This document shows, piece after piece, positions 23,675-35,594 of a DNA stretch of 64,000 bases (its first letter is position 1; every line of letters begins with the position of its first letter). Both the position numbers and the translations under genes were made by a program. The DNA lies in assembly GCF_026212465.1 (NCBI RefSeq), contig NC_080051.1, positions 17,183,767 through 17,247,766 on the forward strand, written 5' to 3'. The notes under the pieces are model-generated. The model was given only the letters and a program-made list of their open reading frames with translations, had not been told where the DNA came from and did no database searches. This DNA comes from Amaranthus tricolor (taxonomy: Eukaryota; Streptophyta; Magnoliopsida; Caryophyllales; Amaranthaceae).

Positions 23675-25628
23675 TTATTAATAATACTATAAGCATGTAC
23701 TCATTAATCAGGACTTAGTAATATTGTAAGTGTACAGCAAAATTTGATATGTCAATAAGTACAGGTCAAATTACAATCAATGATTTCTCAATCAATTAGT
23801 TGATCAACACAAACTAAGACTAGAAATTTAAAATTAAAATTAAAATAAACAAACGAATAAAAATGCAATAAACTAACGTGCATAAGACTATGGTTGATCA
23901 ATAAGATGAAGATGTAAAGGATAAGTTTCAATAGTTGTTAATCTTTAAACTGAGTACTTAGATATGGGTTATGGGAAAAAATGCTTGTTAATATTAGTGT
24001 TCTCTCATGAGCAATAAAAATTTCTTAAAACATAATCAACTACTAATTCTCATGAAATTGATCATATTTTAAGACATGAAGCATACATTCAACACTAAAA
24101 CCACATGAATTTACGTATTCTCATGAAGATGAAATGATCTTTAGTCTGGATTAAAAGGAAATCGACTCTCGTTCTCAATTCAATGACACCGCGAAATTAA
24201 TAAAATCCATCTTAAACCATACACCACATATCCAAATCAAATGTAATTTGAAGCAATCAAACTATTTACATGGTGATATTTCCTAGCCTAACCAAATTGA
24301 ACTATTCACTCATATTCAATTGAAACGTTATTATTAAATGAGTTTGAAATCATAACTAGAACTTGCATTAAAATAATATATTATTGATTCTAAAAGCTAG
24401 ATTAAATTAACGAACATGAATTCAAACTGATAATACTAGTGGTTCTAAGCATAAAAGAACATGTAACAAAGGTAATTGACGTCTCTCTTGGTTTCTCTTA
24501 AGATCTCAATTGGAGACTGCTCTACTTCAATTCAGTATTAGATCGGCTTCCCTGAGCTTGTTGTTTTGATTATTCTCCTCTTGCAGTCTGATTTAATTCA
24601 ATATAGGTGTTATGTAAAAATGGGTCAGCCGAGGCAAGGCTGGTCCATTTTCGGCCCTTTTTATACTTTTAAAATTCATATTCAACCCGGCCCATTTATA
24701 CAAGAACCCGACTCTGCCCACACCTGACCCATTGAACTTCCCTAGTTATGAGTATAGGTAGCGAGGGGGGGCTCCTACCGGCCGCTTTGCTGCTTCGCCC
24801 ACATGGACGTCCTTATAGGGAAAAGGGATGTCCCAAGATCCTTTACGTATGAAGTATAATAATAACTTTTTATGTCAATAAAATAAAGGATACATACATT
24901 TAACATTGGCAAATTTAGGATTTATATTAAGTGGGTCAAAAACTTAAAACAAAACGACAATTTTATAGCATTGTAATACAAATTTAAATCAACAATTCAA
25001 AAAAATTTAGTGAATTTTTAGTTTTATTTTAAAAAACCTAATAGTCCGATTAAATCAAATTAAAAATCAAGCAAAAGTCTATAAACTTTTTGTATTTTTT
25101 TTCCAAATAACAGCTTTTGACAAGGTTTTATCTTAAATTAGAATATCTTTAAGCTATTTTGATTTTTTTTTAGTTTTGAACTGCAAATCAAAACAAATAT
25201 TTTAATATTATATTTTGTAAAGTTAAAATTTTTATTAAAAAATTTTAATATTTATTTGAAAAATTGTAAAATTCAATTGGGGTCTATATTACAAATAAAT
25301 GTTGGTAAATGACAATGTTGAAGCAGCATGAGGAAACAGCCCCCAGTTTACAACAAGCATATGATATGATATGTAGAAGTTTCAAGCATAATGCTTCTAA
25401 GTGAAAAGATCTGCAAGTCCTTGCAGGATCTCAATTCAGGTAAACCATCAAGCGCATAAAAAGCTACTCTTGTGAAAGACTATCTTTCAATAATAAGATT
25501 TTAAACAAGAAGCTCATATTCTCATAATATGTGTATTAGATGAATTATTTAACCTATAAATAAAACACGTTTCTCAATAAGACTGTCGCACACCACGAAT
25601 TGTGGAACCAGGATGTTATGATTTTCAG
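23675..25628. other. Intergenic between glucanase and PPR genes
   Basis: AT-rich spacer. A patch at 24605-24740 with GGGTCAGCC, GGCAAGGCTGGTCC and CCCGGCCCATTT resembles a hAT subterminal fragment. A short GC-richer stretch (24760-24840) is of unknown origin. No gene was seen. Confidence 0.5.
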
Positions 25629-28600
25629 TCAAGTCCTGAATTGTTCAACAAGCCTTACTAAGCTGTAGGTCTCAGCATCTGGTCTAGCCCCTCCGAGAAT
25701 CATTCTCCGTAAAAGATTAGGATGGTATACCTTGGCCCGAACATACGCCTTGATTAAACTATTATACACAAATGTATACCTTGTATATCTAGCTATCTTA
25801 AGCTCTTCAAACAGATTTTCGACATTCTCTAGATCTCCGTTCTCAGCAAACATTTGAAGAATAGACAATGTTGTCTCCAGCCACGGTGTTGATTTCTTCA
25901 CCTGGTTGCTAGTGCTTTGCTTCGACCCCATTTCGATAGTCTTCAAGGCCTCATTGGTTAAACCGGATTTTAAGCAGCCCAAAGCGAGATGCCTATACGT
26001 TATGGAATTAGGCTTGCATCCATATATCTTCATTTCTTTAAAAAGACTCGAAACTTTATCAACTAGTCTATTCTTGCAATACACCGATATGATGGAGTTA
26101 TACTGCTCTGTTGATTTTAAAGTTTTCTTCGATTTCAATTCTTCCCAAAGTTCCTCAGCGCGATTTAGCTGTCCGATCCTACCAAATGCTTCAATGGCTA
26201 GTAAGAAACTCTTTGATCTAACATGCGGGAAACCCTGCACAATGCTCCATATTTTCTCGAGCTCCTTTTCCTTCCCTAAATAGCCATACAAAATAATGAG
26301 GACATCATAGGTCGACCAATTATTGCCCGTTTTGGATTTCTCAATAGCCTCCACATACGTCTCACATCCACAATACAACCTTGCAACGGCATGTGCAGTC
26401 GCTAGAATGCAATATGTAACTTCATTTGGTTCAACGTTTGCCCGCTTCATATCCCCCCAAACTTTCATTAGTCCTTCTATGTTATGATCATTAGCTTCTA
26501 TCTTCAAGAGGATGTTAAATGTTGAGACATGAGGGGTAACTTTATCAGCCCTCATTTGAGCAAGAATTTTCGGGATCATTTTCCTACGCCTAGGCGAAGA
26601 ATGAAGAATAATAAGTCGGTTGAAGACCAAATGCGAAATGGAGTGTCCTAATTCTCTCATTTTCTTCATGTACTCTAATGAAAGCTTAATGACTCCTTGA
26701 TCCAAGCATGCAATTACAAGATTATTGTAGAGTAAATCGTTCTGAAACTCGATAGGAATATTTAGAAACAGTCTCTCACCATGTGAAATGCCATGAAGTT
26801 TTATAGTGAACTCCAACAGATATGAATAATCCAACTCCTTCGGCTTATATGGCTTCTCTCTAATTATCCACTCCATTACCTGTCAAACAATAAGAAATCA
26901 TCCATTTACAGCATCAATTAACCAATGATTGCCACTATAAGAAATCATCCATTTACAGCATCAATTAGCCAATGATTACCACAATATGTTACTTATTCAA
27001 CCAATAGGTTATGATATGGTTATCATTCAGCTTCAAAACAGAAGTAAATAGATATCAACACCAACAGAAAAATATCCTTTTTTCATAGCACAATCAATTT
27101 GAGTTCAACTAATGTAACACTTGAGCTTTATTTGGATAACAATGTTGGAGGGAAAGGAAAGGAAGCGAGGAAGGGAAAGGAAGGGGGGGGAAGTCTCTTT
27201 CTAATTCTTCCATGTGGTTTGCATGTGGGTTATTTTATCAACAAAAGAATGAGGAAAGCTTTCTTTGTTTGATTCGGAGGGAAGGGAAGGAAAGAAAGAG
27301 GAACAAAAAATTCATTTTCTAGATCTTCACTTTTAGAGAGATTTTCCCATTAACAAAATTAATAAACTGAATGCTGTCAAATCCTTTCCTTTCGAATCCT
27401 TTTTCTCCAAAATTGTTATCCAATCAAAGAAAAATACAACCCTCTAAATCCCTTTTAGGCTCCCATCCCCCAAATTACCTCAATTTTTAAACATAGAAAT
27501 GTCCACAATTGAAAAAATGTCACAAGTACAGAAATCGAAATCACAACAAAATCAGCAGGAAAACATCGATCTTGCTTTCATGCACCATATTTTTTTAAAG
27601 AATTGTAATTTAACCAACGATATTTAAGCAATCAGATTCAACTTCTTTGTAATTACTAACAAGACTAGGTTGCGTACATTCGCTATGTGAGAGTCAATGG
27701 CATAGAGGCAATGGAGTGGAACAGAAAATATTTAAGCTAACTTGTGCAAGTTCAATAACTAATTCAGCCAATTTAATCACTTTATGCAACACAACAACAA
27801 TGCCAAAGTTACTAGGCCGTGACAATTCGTCACATAATCTCACTGGGCTCGGGCCTACAAACTCACGGGTCAAGAGCATCGACTTGCACATACACTTGGT
27901 GAGGTTCATTGTTTCCCGAAATCATATGTGTTAAAGCAAGTGCCAATAATCTTAATAATGACGTTAACTTTAAACATTTAATCGAACATGCTTTGTCTTG
28001 TACTTTAGAGGGGGTCGATAAAGATGTGTCGAATATGGATGGTTTAAGGTTTGGAACGGTTGATGAGAGTTGTTTGATCAAAGCAACAGGAAGATCAACA
28101 GACTACTTTGGATTCTGTTTTGGTCAGAATATGAAGTGACTATGCAATTATGTGGTGCATTACTCTATTGTTTATTGTAATGTTTATTGTCATAGTTAAT
28201 TAGGATGTTAATTGAGTTGTTAAATGTGAGTTTATGGTGATTTATGAGGGAATACTAAGAGTGATGAATATCTTTCCCATAAATAGGATTCATCACTCAT
28301 AGTAACATACACCACAGAACACACATATTGTTGAGAGGGCTATTGCATTGTTAGAAACTTGAGAGTGTTCTTATTTTGCTTTAGTATTTGTGATCTTGAG
28401 AGATTGTTCTCAAGATAAGGGAGGTTTATTATATTTGTAATTGTTGAATTCATTATAATAAACTATATTTGAGGGGGAGGTATTCAAGATACCTCATAAA
28501 CACTTGTGTTCATTTTGCATTATAATTTTCATTTGTTTTTTCTTTGTTAAACCTCTTTGAGGCTTGCGCTTTCAATATGGTAGTAGGAAGGTTAGCTCAC

Positions 28601-29273
28601 TCAATATATATGCAAATCAACAACTCATTTTTTTATAGATGTGAAATCTTGCCTAATCTTACCTCACATGTGAAGTATTTCCAACAAAAGTCTCATTTCT
28701 AGAACCCCTGAGGCTACAACAACAGCAGCAACAAGAACAACAACAACTCAATGTCTTAATCCAAAAAATTAGGACTGGCTACTAACCATAAATCTATCCC
28801 AACAATCGTTTATTCAAAAAATTAGCATTGGCTACATGAACCGAAATAAATCAACTCACAAGACCTTCTACAACAATTCTCTTTTTGCATTCACATTGAA
28901 GTCATCAACATTAAAAGAAATAACTAGAAAAATTTACCTCAAGAGCACGTTTATTCAACTTAAGCTTCCTTAAACGATTAATGGCATGAAAAATATCACC
29001 TCTATGAACAGCAAGTCCTTCACCCATCCACTTCTGAAACACACACCCAACAAGTTCTCCTCTCGTTAGCCTTTCAATCCTTAAAGACAGAATCTTTGGC
29101 GTTTCACCGCCATCAGAGGTTGAATTCTGCAAATCTAAATCAATCTGGTCAGTTATTGAATTGGTGCAAAAAGCAAATGCGGTTTTTCTGTTGCTTATTT
29201 TCAAAGGTACACCAAGTGTTTGATGAAATGCCGCAAAGAGCCTGCGACTTAATGCAAGAGTGTATACCCTCAT
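25629..29273 (-). CDS. P-class pentatricopeptide repeat protein, probably mitochondrial
   Basis: Two exons on the minus strand, 29273-28938 and 26879-25629, join as ALE-VMEWII and give 528 residues. PPR proteins bind organellar RNA in a base-specific way and act in processing, stability or translation. About eight degenerate 35-residue repeats are visible from roughly residue 150 on, e.g. TFNILLKIEANDHNIEGLMKVWGDM, TYDVLIILYGYLGKEKELEKIW, QYNSIISVYCKNRLVDKVSSLFKEM and VYNSLIKAYV. The N terminus MRVYTLALSRRLFAAF is Arg-rich and free of acidic residues, as in mitochondrial presequences; an alternative Met seven codons upstream (29294) is possible. No E, DYW or PLS motifs are seen. Architecture and the LRKLKLNKRALEV segment resemble the Arabidopsis At1g02370/At4g21705 group (recalled, not searched). 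The single intron is 2.06 kb and filled with repeats. The exact RNA target is unknown. Confidence 0.87.
26891..26984. repeat. 47-bp tandem duplication beside the PPR splice acceptor
   Basis: TAAGAAATCATCCATTTACA followed by GCATCAATTA-CCAATGATT is present twice in a row (26891 and 26938), differing at a few positions. It lies within 15-110 bp of the PPR intron acceptor, so it duplicates sequence near the likely branch-point region. Confidence 0.9.
27132..27423. mobile_element. MITE in PPR intron
   Basis: The left end TTGGATAACAATGTTGGAG and the right end in reverse complement TTGGATAACAATTTTGGAG are nearly identical and continue as purine-rich GGAAAGGAAAGGA stretches on both sides. This supports a roughly 290-bp terminal-inverted-repeat element. 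The superfamily is uncertain (PIF-like or hAT-like) because no clean target duplication was seen. Confidence 0.65.
27690..28575 (+). repeat. LTR-retrotransposon-like remnant with unrecognised short ORF, in PPR intron
   Basis: The plus-strand frame at 27909-28139 contains HLIEHALSCTLEG and GLRFGTVDE, matching the remnants at about 9.1 kb and 33.7 kb. Downstream are CCCATAAATAGG (TATA-like), AACTTGAGAGTGTTC, GATCTTGAGAGA and GAGGGGGAGGTATTCAAGA. The order suggests a coding tail followed by LTR-like regulatory sequence. Termini were not defined. Confidence 0.5.
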
Positions 29274-29642
29274 ACTCGTTAAAAATAAGAACAACCCAGT
29301 TCATTGGATAGACCAGAGATGTAGTAAATTGGATAATTACAGATTAAAGCAACAATTGAAATTATTTTCTTCCCCTTTTGTCTTTATTTCCCGCAAACCC
29401 AGTTTTTTCTTTTTAGAGAAGTTAGAAATTAGGATCTTTCGCTCAAATGGTGTTGTGAAGATTGAAGAGGGAAGAAACTTGTATTTTGAACTTTGAAGGC
29501 CGAGGCTTCGACCAAGTTATTTACCACTTTTAAAATCCCTATTTTTAAAATTTATTTTATTTTATTTTATCAATAAAAAAGGTCAAACAAATTTACATCA
29601 TAAATAACAATAATTATATACATACAAATTGAGGATAGATAG

Positions 29643-30187
29643 TAGAGGTGAACGCGGTTCGATTTAGTCTGGTTTGACACTAAAATCAGATCAAATCAGA
29701 AATTCGGGTTTGAAAATTTTTCGGACCGAATTGGACCATTTAAATCACCAGACCGGACCGGACCAAACCGTTTTATAACGGTCCGGTCTGGTCTGGTCTG
29801 GTCTACGGTTTTTTATTTTTATATTTTCATCCAAATTAATACATATATTTATACAAATATTTCACACCTACAATTAATAAATATAATAATTTGTAATTAG
29901 TTGATAACATCAACATCATTCAAGTATATATTGTTATATAAAAATAACTACATCTTAAAATATCTAGGTAGCAACTTAATTTTTTAAATACAAAATTATG
30001 ATTTTTGACCATAGTACGGTTTGCGGTCCGGTCTGGTCTGAAAAATAAAAAAACCGAGACCAGACCGTAAACCGTAATTTAATTTGAAAAAACCAGACCA
30101 AACCATTTAAACCGTAGACCAGACAAATACTAAATTCCGATTTGGTCCAATTTGGTTTACGGTTTAGTCCAAACTTTATTCGCCCTA
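29643..30187. mobile_element. hAT MITE with GGTCTGGTCTGG subterminal repeats (545 bp)
   Basis: Ends are TAGAGGTGAACGCGGTTCG and, in reverse complement, TAGGGCGAATAAAGTTTGG. A perfect 8-bp duplication ATAGATAG flanks it (29635-29642 and 30188-30195). Both ends hold oppositely oriented runs of GGTCCGGTCTGGTCTG/CAGACCAGACCG. No transposase. A fragment of the same family lies at 34290-34455. Confidence 0.88.
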
Positions 30188-30623
30188 ATAGATAGCAATC
30201 TAAAATAATGAAGTCTCAAACGTTGTAAATGATGTTTGATAATTTAACATATTTATTTTCATATTATTTTATATAACTTTCAATACGATTCTCATATAAA
30301 ATTGCATTTCATACAATTTTTTTAAAGTAAGATTGATGTTTCTTATTACCGCGAAAATATTTATCAATAAATTAACTTTAATAATAAAATTAAATCATGT
30401 GTCAAAATTAAGCTAGGATATGTCGATCTCGACTCCCGTAAATTGATCGATGGACATTGTTTTATGGGTAAATTAGTCATACTCTGAACTCTCGTTGTTT
30501 GATATAAGACTAACAAGGATTTAAAGGCTAATAATTGAATCTAAACGATAATAGAAATTGGTAAACCTAAAACAAAACTAAGGCTTAATGCCTTTTTAAC
30601 AACTACAGGGGCTGAGTAAATAC

Positions 30624-31564
30624 TAGAGCTGTTCAAAACTGACTCGACTCGAAAATCCGAATCGAAATCGAAAGTAAACCGACTCGAAAATGTGTTCCTT
30701 TTTTTGGTTTACTGAACCGACAGTACCCGAACCGAAATTGTACCCGAACCGGTTGACAACCGAAAATGGGAAAGCTAAACCCGAGCTGAAACCGATTTTT
30801 GTAACCGACACATAACCGTTAATCGAGATTACCCGAACCTAGTAATGACCGACCCGAATCATGCTCGAAACCGAATTCTATCCGGCTAAAACCGACTTAA
30901 CTCGAACGAATTTTAGATCGAACTGCTGTAAACCTGAACCAATTTTTAACATAGAAGTATGATATACTCATATTCAATCATCTTATTTGTCAATCTAATA
31001 AAGTGTTAGATATTTTAATAAATTAAATTTTATAAATACATGGTTTCCTATATTTAGAGTTAATAGTTAATGGTCAATGTTTATTTAACTACTTTTAATC
31101 AAATTAGATGAATATTGATAGAACTTCATAATTTTAATTTCCGGTCAAACAAGTAAAAGTAACAAAGTAATAATGATTACTAATTGATTTACATTTTAAC
31201 TATTTTGCTTTAAATAAAAGGAATCTTGTCATTAATTAAAAATTGACTAACAACTTAATTTGATATTGATTCGATCGATAATAGTTAGTAATACATAGCT
31301 GAATTTTGCTTTTAAAAAAAAAAACTCGAACCTGATCTGTACCCGACAAAACCGAAATTGACACTCGACACGAACTTCAACCGACACCGAACTGATGCTA
31401 ACCCGATAGCTTGAATAACCGATCTCCAACCGAACCGTGACTAACTGACTCGACCTGAGTGTGACCCGTTGTAACACACAGCTGGAAAATAACCGATCCG
31501 AAATGCAACCGAACCGAATGACACCCGTCCGAAACTGACCCGATCACCCGAATGAACACCTCTA
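30624..31564. mobile_element. hAT MITE with ACCGA-rich interior, copy 2 (941 bp)
   Basis: Starts TAGAGCTGTTCAAAACTG and ends TGAACACCTCTA, with a perfect 8-bp duplication GTAAATAC (30616-30623 and 31565-31572). Degenerate ACCGA/ACCCGA pentamer runs occupy both arms (30640-30960 and 31325-31550), separated by an AT-rich core. The short copy at 21946 lacks most of that core. Confidence 0.9.
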
Positions 31565-31979
31565 GTAAATACCTTCGTGGTCCTATTTATTTTTCATAAA
31601 TTTTTAAAATCAAGTCCCTTCATAGTTAAAAAGAGCGATTTTTTAAAGTAAATAAAAACTCAACACAATTTGAATTTTAAGTACTAAAAAAAAAACTCAA
31701 CACAATTTTTAATTTTATTAATAAAGATTTTATAAAAGTAACTTAAATTAAATTTTTATTTCCATCTTTAATATTAAAAAGGAAGAGAAAAAAATAATAG
31801 ATTTATGGCTAATAATAATAAGCGTAAAAATTTGCAGGATTTAAAAATTAAGAAATAAAATGTTGATTATTTTTAGAAATCTAGTTGGTGATAATTGATG
31901 TTTAATGAGTAAGTAAAAATTAAATGATGTTAGAGAAGATGTTTGAAAGTTAAAAATCTGCATTAGAAAGAGATAAAAG

Positions 31980-32271
31980 TGTTAAAATAATCTAGAAAAA
32001 TCTAGGATTTTAATTAAATATAAAAATATCTAAACTAAAGAATTAAAAAATAAATATATTTAAGATAATATAATAGAAGATCCTAGAAAAAGTAATTAAA
32101 AATGAAAACATCTAAGATATTTTAGTAAACTTGTAACCAAACTCAACACTATAAATACCCATTGATGTAATCAATTTTTTGGCACTGAAGAACAATCTCC
32201 ATTCTACATATTTACTCATCTTCCTCTCTAAATAAATCCATTCACTATTTTACCATCTAAATTTTCCTACA
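31980..32271 (+). mobile_element. Copia-type solo LTR, same family as the element at 54949
   Basis: It starts TGTTAAAATAATC, ends ATTTTCCTACA, and is flanked by a perfect 5-bp duplication AAAAG (31975-31979 and 32272-32276). The 292-bp body aligns throughout with the two LTRs of the copia element at 54949-62752, including ACTATAAATACCCATTGATG (TATA box and start region). This copy preserves the canonical TG start that both LTRs of the full element have lost. Confidence 0.9.
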
Positions 32272-32880
32272 AAAAGAAGAGGAATTAGAATTCATATATT
32301 TTAAAATTATTAAGATTTTCACTAAATTAAAGATGTGAAAGTTTTTTTGTCTTTCCTAAAATTTGAGGTTTATTATGATGTGTTTCTCTATGGATGCAAG
32401 TTTATAAAGAAGAAAAAGAATGACCAGTTGAATGTAACGGTTAGTAGTAATTTGGAGTAGTCGGTTTGTTTTTTTAGGGTCCATTCACAACAAAATAAAG
32501 GCAAATGTTAAATTAGTTAAAAATTTTCAAAAGGTGAAATCCTTCACGTGTGATGGTAAATAAATTTTATTATTCAGGATAATTTTTCCAAAAAAAACTA
32601 AAATAAATAAAATAACTAATTAAAGTATAAAAAATGATGAAATAACTAAATAAATTAGGGCTTTCACATGCTCTATATTTTCTAAAATGATTTGAGCAAA
32701 TTAAAAACTATAATTTTTTTTTTACAATTTTCATCATAAATACCATACTCTCGTAACTAAACATAAACCTAAAAACTCACTATCAAAACTCACACATCGT
32801 CCTCACGCCATTCTCTCTTCTCTTGCTACCACAAAATATTTCAAACAACAAAAATTTATTCCATCCTTTTTTTGTTCTTA

Positions 32881-33190
32881 CGGTTTGTTTGGTAGATGAT
32901 AATAAACAAATATTATGAGAATGAAAACTAGTGTAATTTTAGTTGAAAAGTCTCTTAGTTACCTTGATGGCCATACTTGTCTAACTTCAATTATCTTATT
33001 TTCTTCATAAATTTCATTTCAATGCATTACCATTGGGACATGTGGTATAAGGTGGTAATGAAAATTTATAAATAAAAAACTTTTTTGTGATCAAATTTCA
33101 TCATCATGCGAATGAAATAGAATTTGATGAAATTTTACACTATAAAGCATTCTTATTATCATCATTTAGTACTACTAATTAAACAGGCTG
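32881..33190. mobile_element. PIF/Harbinger-like MITE (310 bp)
   Basis: The left end CGGTTTGTTTGGTAGATGA and the right end in reverse complement CAGCCTGTTTAATTAGTAG lie between identical TTA trinucleotides (32878-32880 and 33191-33193). A 3-bp TTA duplication and a GTTTGTTTGG terminus fit PIF/Harbinger-derived MITEs. Internal ATGATAATAA blocks are mirrored. A partial relative appears near 14440-14503. Confidence 0.65.
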
Positions 33191-33354
33191 TTAAGATTAT
33201 AATTTATCCCACCCACGTATGTGTACTTTTACTTTAATCCTCCAATTACCTCTATTCTTTTTAATATCTTAAAGAAAATTGAGATCCATTGTTGTGTTTG
33301 TTCCAATGGAGTAAATGTATTAATTTTCGATAAATTAAGATAATAATTTGAAAT

Positions 33355-33890
33355 GATAGCCTCAAAGAGGTTCAACAATGAAAAACAAATGCAAAAGATG
33401 AACACATGATTATGAGGTATCTTGGATACCTCCCCTCAAATGTAGATTATTATATTGAATTCAACAATTATAAGTATAATAAACCTTTATTTTGACAACA
33501 ATTCTCTCAAGATCAAAATACTAAAACAATGATAAACACTCTCAAGTTTCAATCAAAATAATAGCTCTCTTTCAAAGTGTGTTTGTGGTGCTCTTTGCTC
33601 TATGAATGATACTCCCTTTTATAGAGGAAGGTGAGTATCATTCTTAGAGTACAAGCTAAGGCATTAAGCACCTTATCGATCGTTCCAAACTTTAAACCAT
33701 TCACATACGACACATTTTTATCGTTCCTCTCCAAAGTACAAGCTAAGACATGTTCAATTAAGTGGCTAAATTTATCATTATTATTATTAAGTGATTTAGC
33801 ACTTGTATTAACATAATTTATCTCATTCTCTCCTTGTTCTAAATTAAGATAATAATTTATCCCACATATAGGTACTTTCACTTTAATCCT
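33355..33890 (-). repeat. LTR-retrotransposon-like remnant with unrecognised short ORF
   Basis: On the minus strand 33881-33600 reads HLIEHVLACTLER and GLKFGTIDK, followed by LTR-like sequence with CTATAAAAGGGAG, TTGAAACTTGAGAGTG and GAGGGGAGGTATCCAAGA. It is a third member of the family at 8.5-9.2 kb and 27.7-28.6 kb. Confidence 0.5.
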
Positions 33891-34723
33891 CCAATTACCT
33901 CTATTCTTTTTAATGTTCTTGAAGAAAACATTTTGTAGTCAAATGTGAATAATGGTGTTAGACATAATTATCTTAAAAAAAAAAAAGAAAAAAAAAAAAA
34001 AAAACAGAAAACTAATTATGTCTAACAAATGGAGTGTATGAGATTTGGAAGAACAAAAATGCATTATTTATAGTGGTAAGCAGCCTAACTTGACACTTTG
34101 AAAGAGACAAAGACGACTTTGTACCCTTTATTTAATAGTAATAAAAAGTTTGAGATTAATTATTTTTATGTAGTAATATAGACACGAAACTGTTGATGTA
34201 ATTAATTAATTATAAATTATTTTATTTGGTGTTTGTAGGTGCGAAATATTTTTACAGAATATATATTAATTTGGAAAAAAATTATAAAAACAAAAAATCG
34301 AAGATCAGACTAGACTAAACCGTATAATTGTTTAGTCCGCTTCAATCTGACATTTTAAACGGTACGGTTTAAAAATTTTCCAGACCGAAATTTTTAATTT
34401 GGTCTGATTTTAGTGTCAGACCAGATCAAATCGGACTGTGTGCAACAATCTTTCTAGTGTAAAAATATATCATTTGGCAATCTGGCTTGGAATATGACCT
34501 TTGTTATTTCCAAACCTTGTATTAAATTGTTTGATTTAAGATAATTAGATATATTTTTGTTTGCATAAAAATTTTTACTAAGAAGCCCATATATTGAACC
34601 TCAAATATTAAATAATACATAAAAGTGGGAATATATTATGTTAAAGAGTATGTGATAGACTTGTTTTGCATAAAGCAGTAGGGGGCCTCATATACAAAAA
34701 CTGTACAGGATCGCAATTTTTTT

Positions 34724-34910
34724 CACAATTCTTAAATATCACCACTTTTTTCATTTTATCGCCACCCTTATGGTAATGAATTAATCATAATGTTCCTGAA
34801 CTTAAAACTTCAATAAAACACTCCAATCACACTCATTAACACTTTTATCACTCTAAAAACACAAAATCAATACTTAAAATTTGTAGAGCTAAAGCTAAGG
34901 AAAACAAAAC
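34724..34910 (+). repeat. Left terminal inverted repeat of the MULE
   Basis: Aligns with the reverse complement of 41418-41601 over nearly its full length, with scattered substitutions and small gaps. Both repeats end inward at AGCTAAAGC followed by a purine-rich stretch. Confidence 0.88.
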
Positions 34911-34984
34911 GTGAACAACAAAACGAGGTAATTTTTAATCTAATTTATTTTGTAAATTTTTTTTTTTAAAAAAATTACGAAGAA

Positions 34985-35040
34985 CCAGGTGAGTCGCACA
35001 AAACATGCGACTAAACCGCGGTCCAGTTGCAGATACTTGC
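34985..35040 (+). repeat. Subterminal GTCGCAC/GTGCGAC repeat, left side of the MULE
   Basis: GAGTCGCACAAAACATGCGA followed by CTAAACCGCGGTCCAGTTGCA is one unit of the motif present several times at 41054-41180. It lies just inside the left inverted repeat. Confidence 0.75.
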
Positions 35041-35071
35041 AATTTTTTTATTTTTTTAATTTATTATTTAA

Positions 35072-35073
<2 letters not shown>

Positions 35074-35147
<74 letters not shown>
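35074..35147. repeat. (ATT)n microsatellite inside the MULE
   Basis: About 24 near-perfect ATT units. Confidence 0.95.
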
Positions 35148-35594
35148 GTTTTTAAATTTTAATATTTCCGATTTATGTTATTGATAGTACTAATTAATAT
35201 TTGTGTTATTAATTTATATTCGTAATAATAATTAATTTAATATTGTTTTTACTATAATTTTTTTTAAAAAATTACTTATAATGATAATAATTATTAAATA
35301 ATATATTATATTAATTAAATGTTTGTTTTTTTAATTAATTATTTTAATAAATATTATTAGTTATTGTTAAATGTTTATTATTTGTAATAATTTTTATTTT
35401 TTATTATTCGTAATAATAATTAATTTAATATTATTTTTAAATGTTTATTAGTTATTATTAAACGTTTATTAAATTAATCACAAATTAATATGTGAAATAG
35501 TTTTTATTTGGTATTATTGTAGTTAACTTAACGTAATATTTGATTATTTTAATTTATTATTAATAGTTTATTAAATTATTAAAAATTGTAGTAA

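Noticed and set aside
25906..26283. 125-codon plus-strand frame
   Set aside because: Antisense shadow of the PPR exon.
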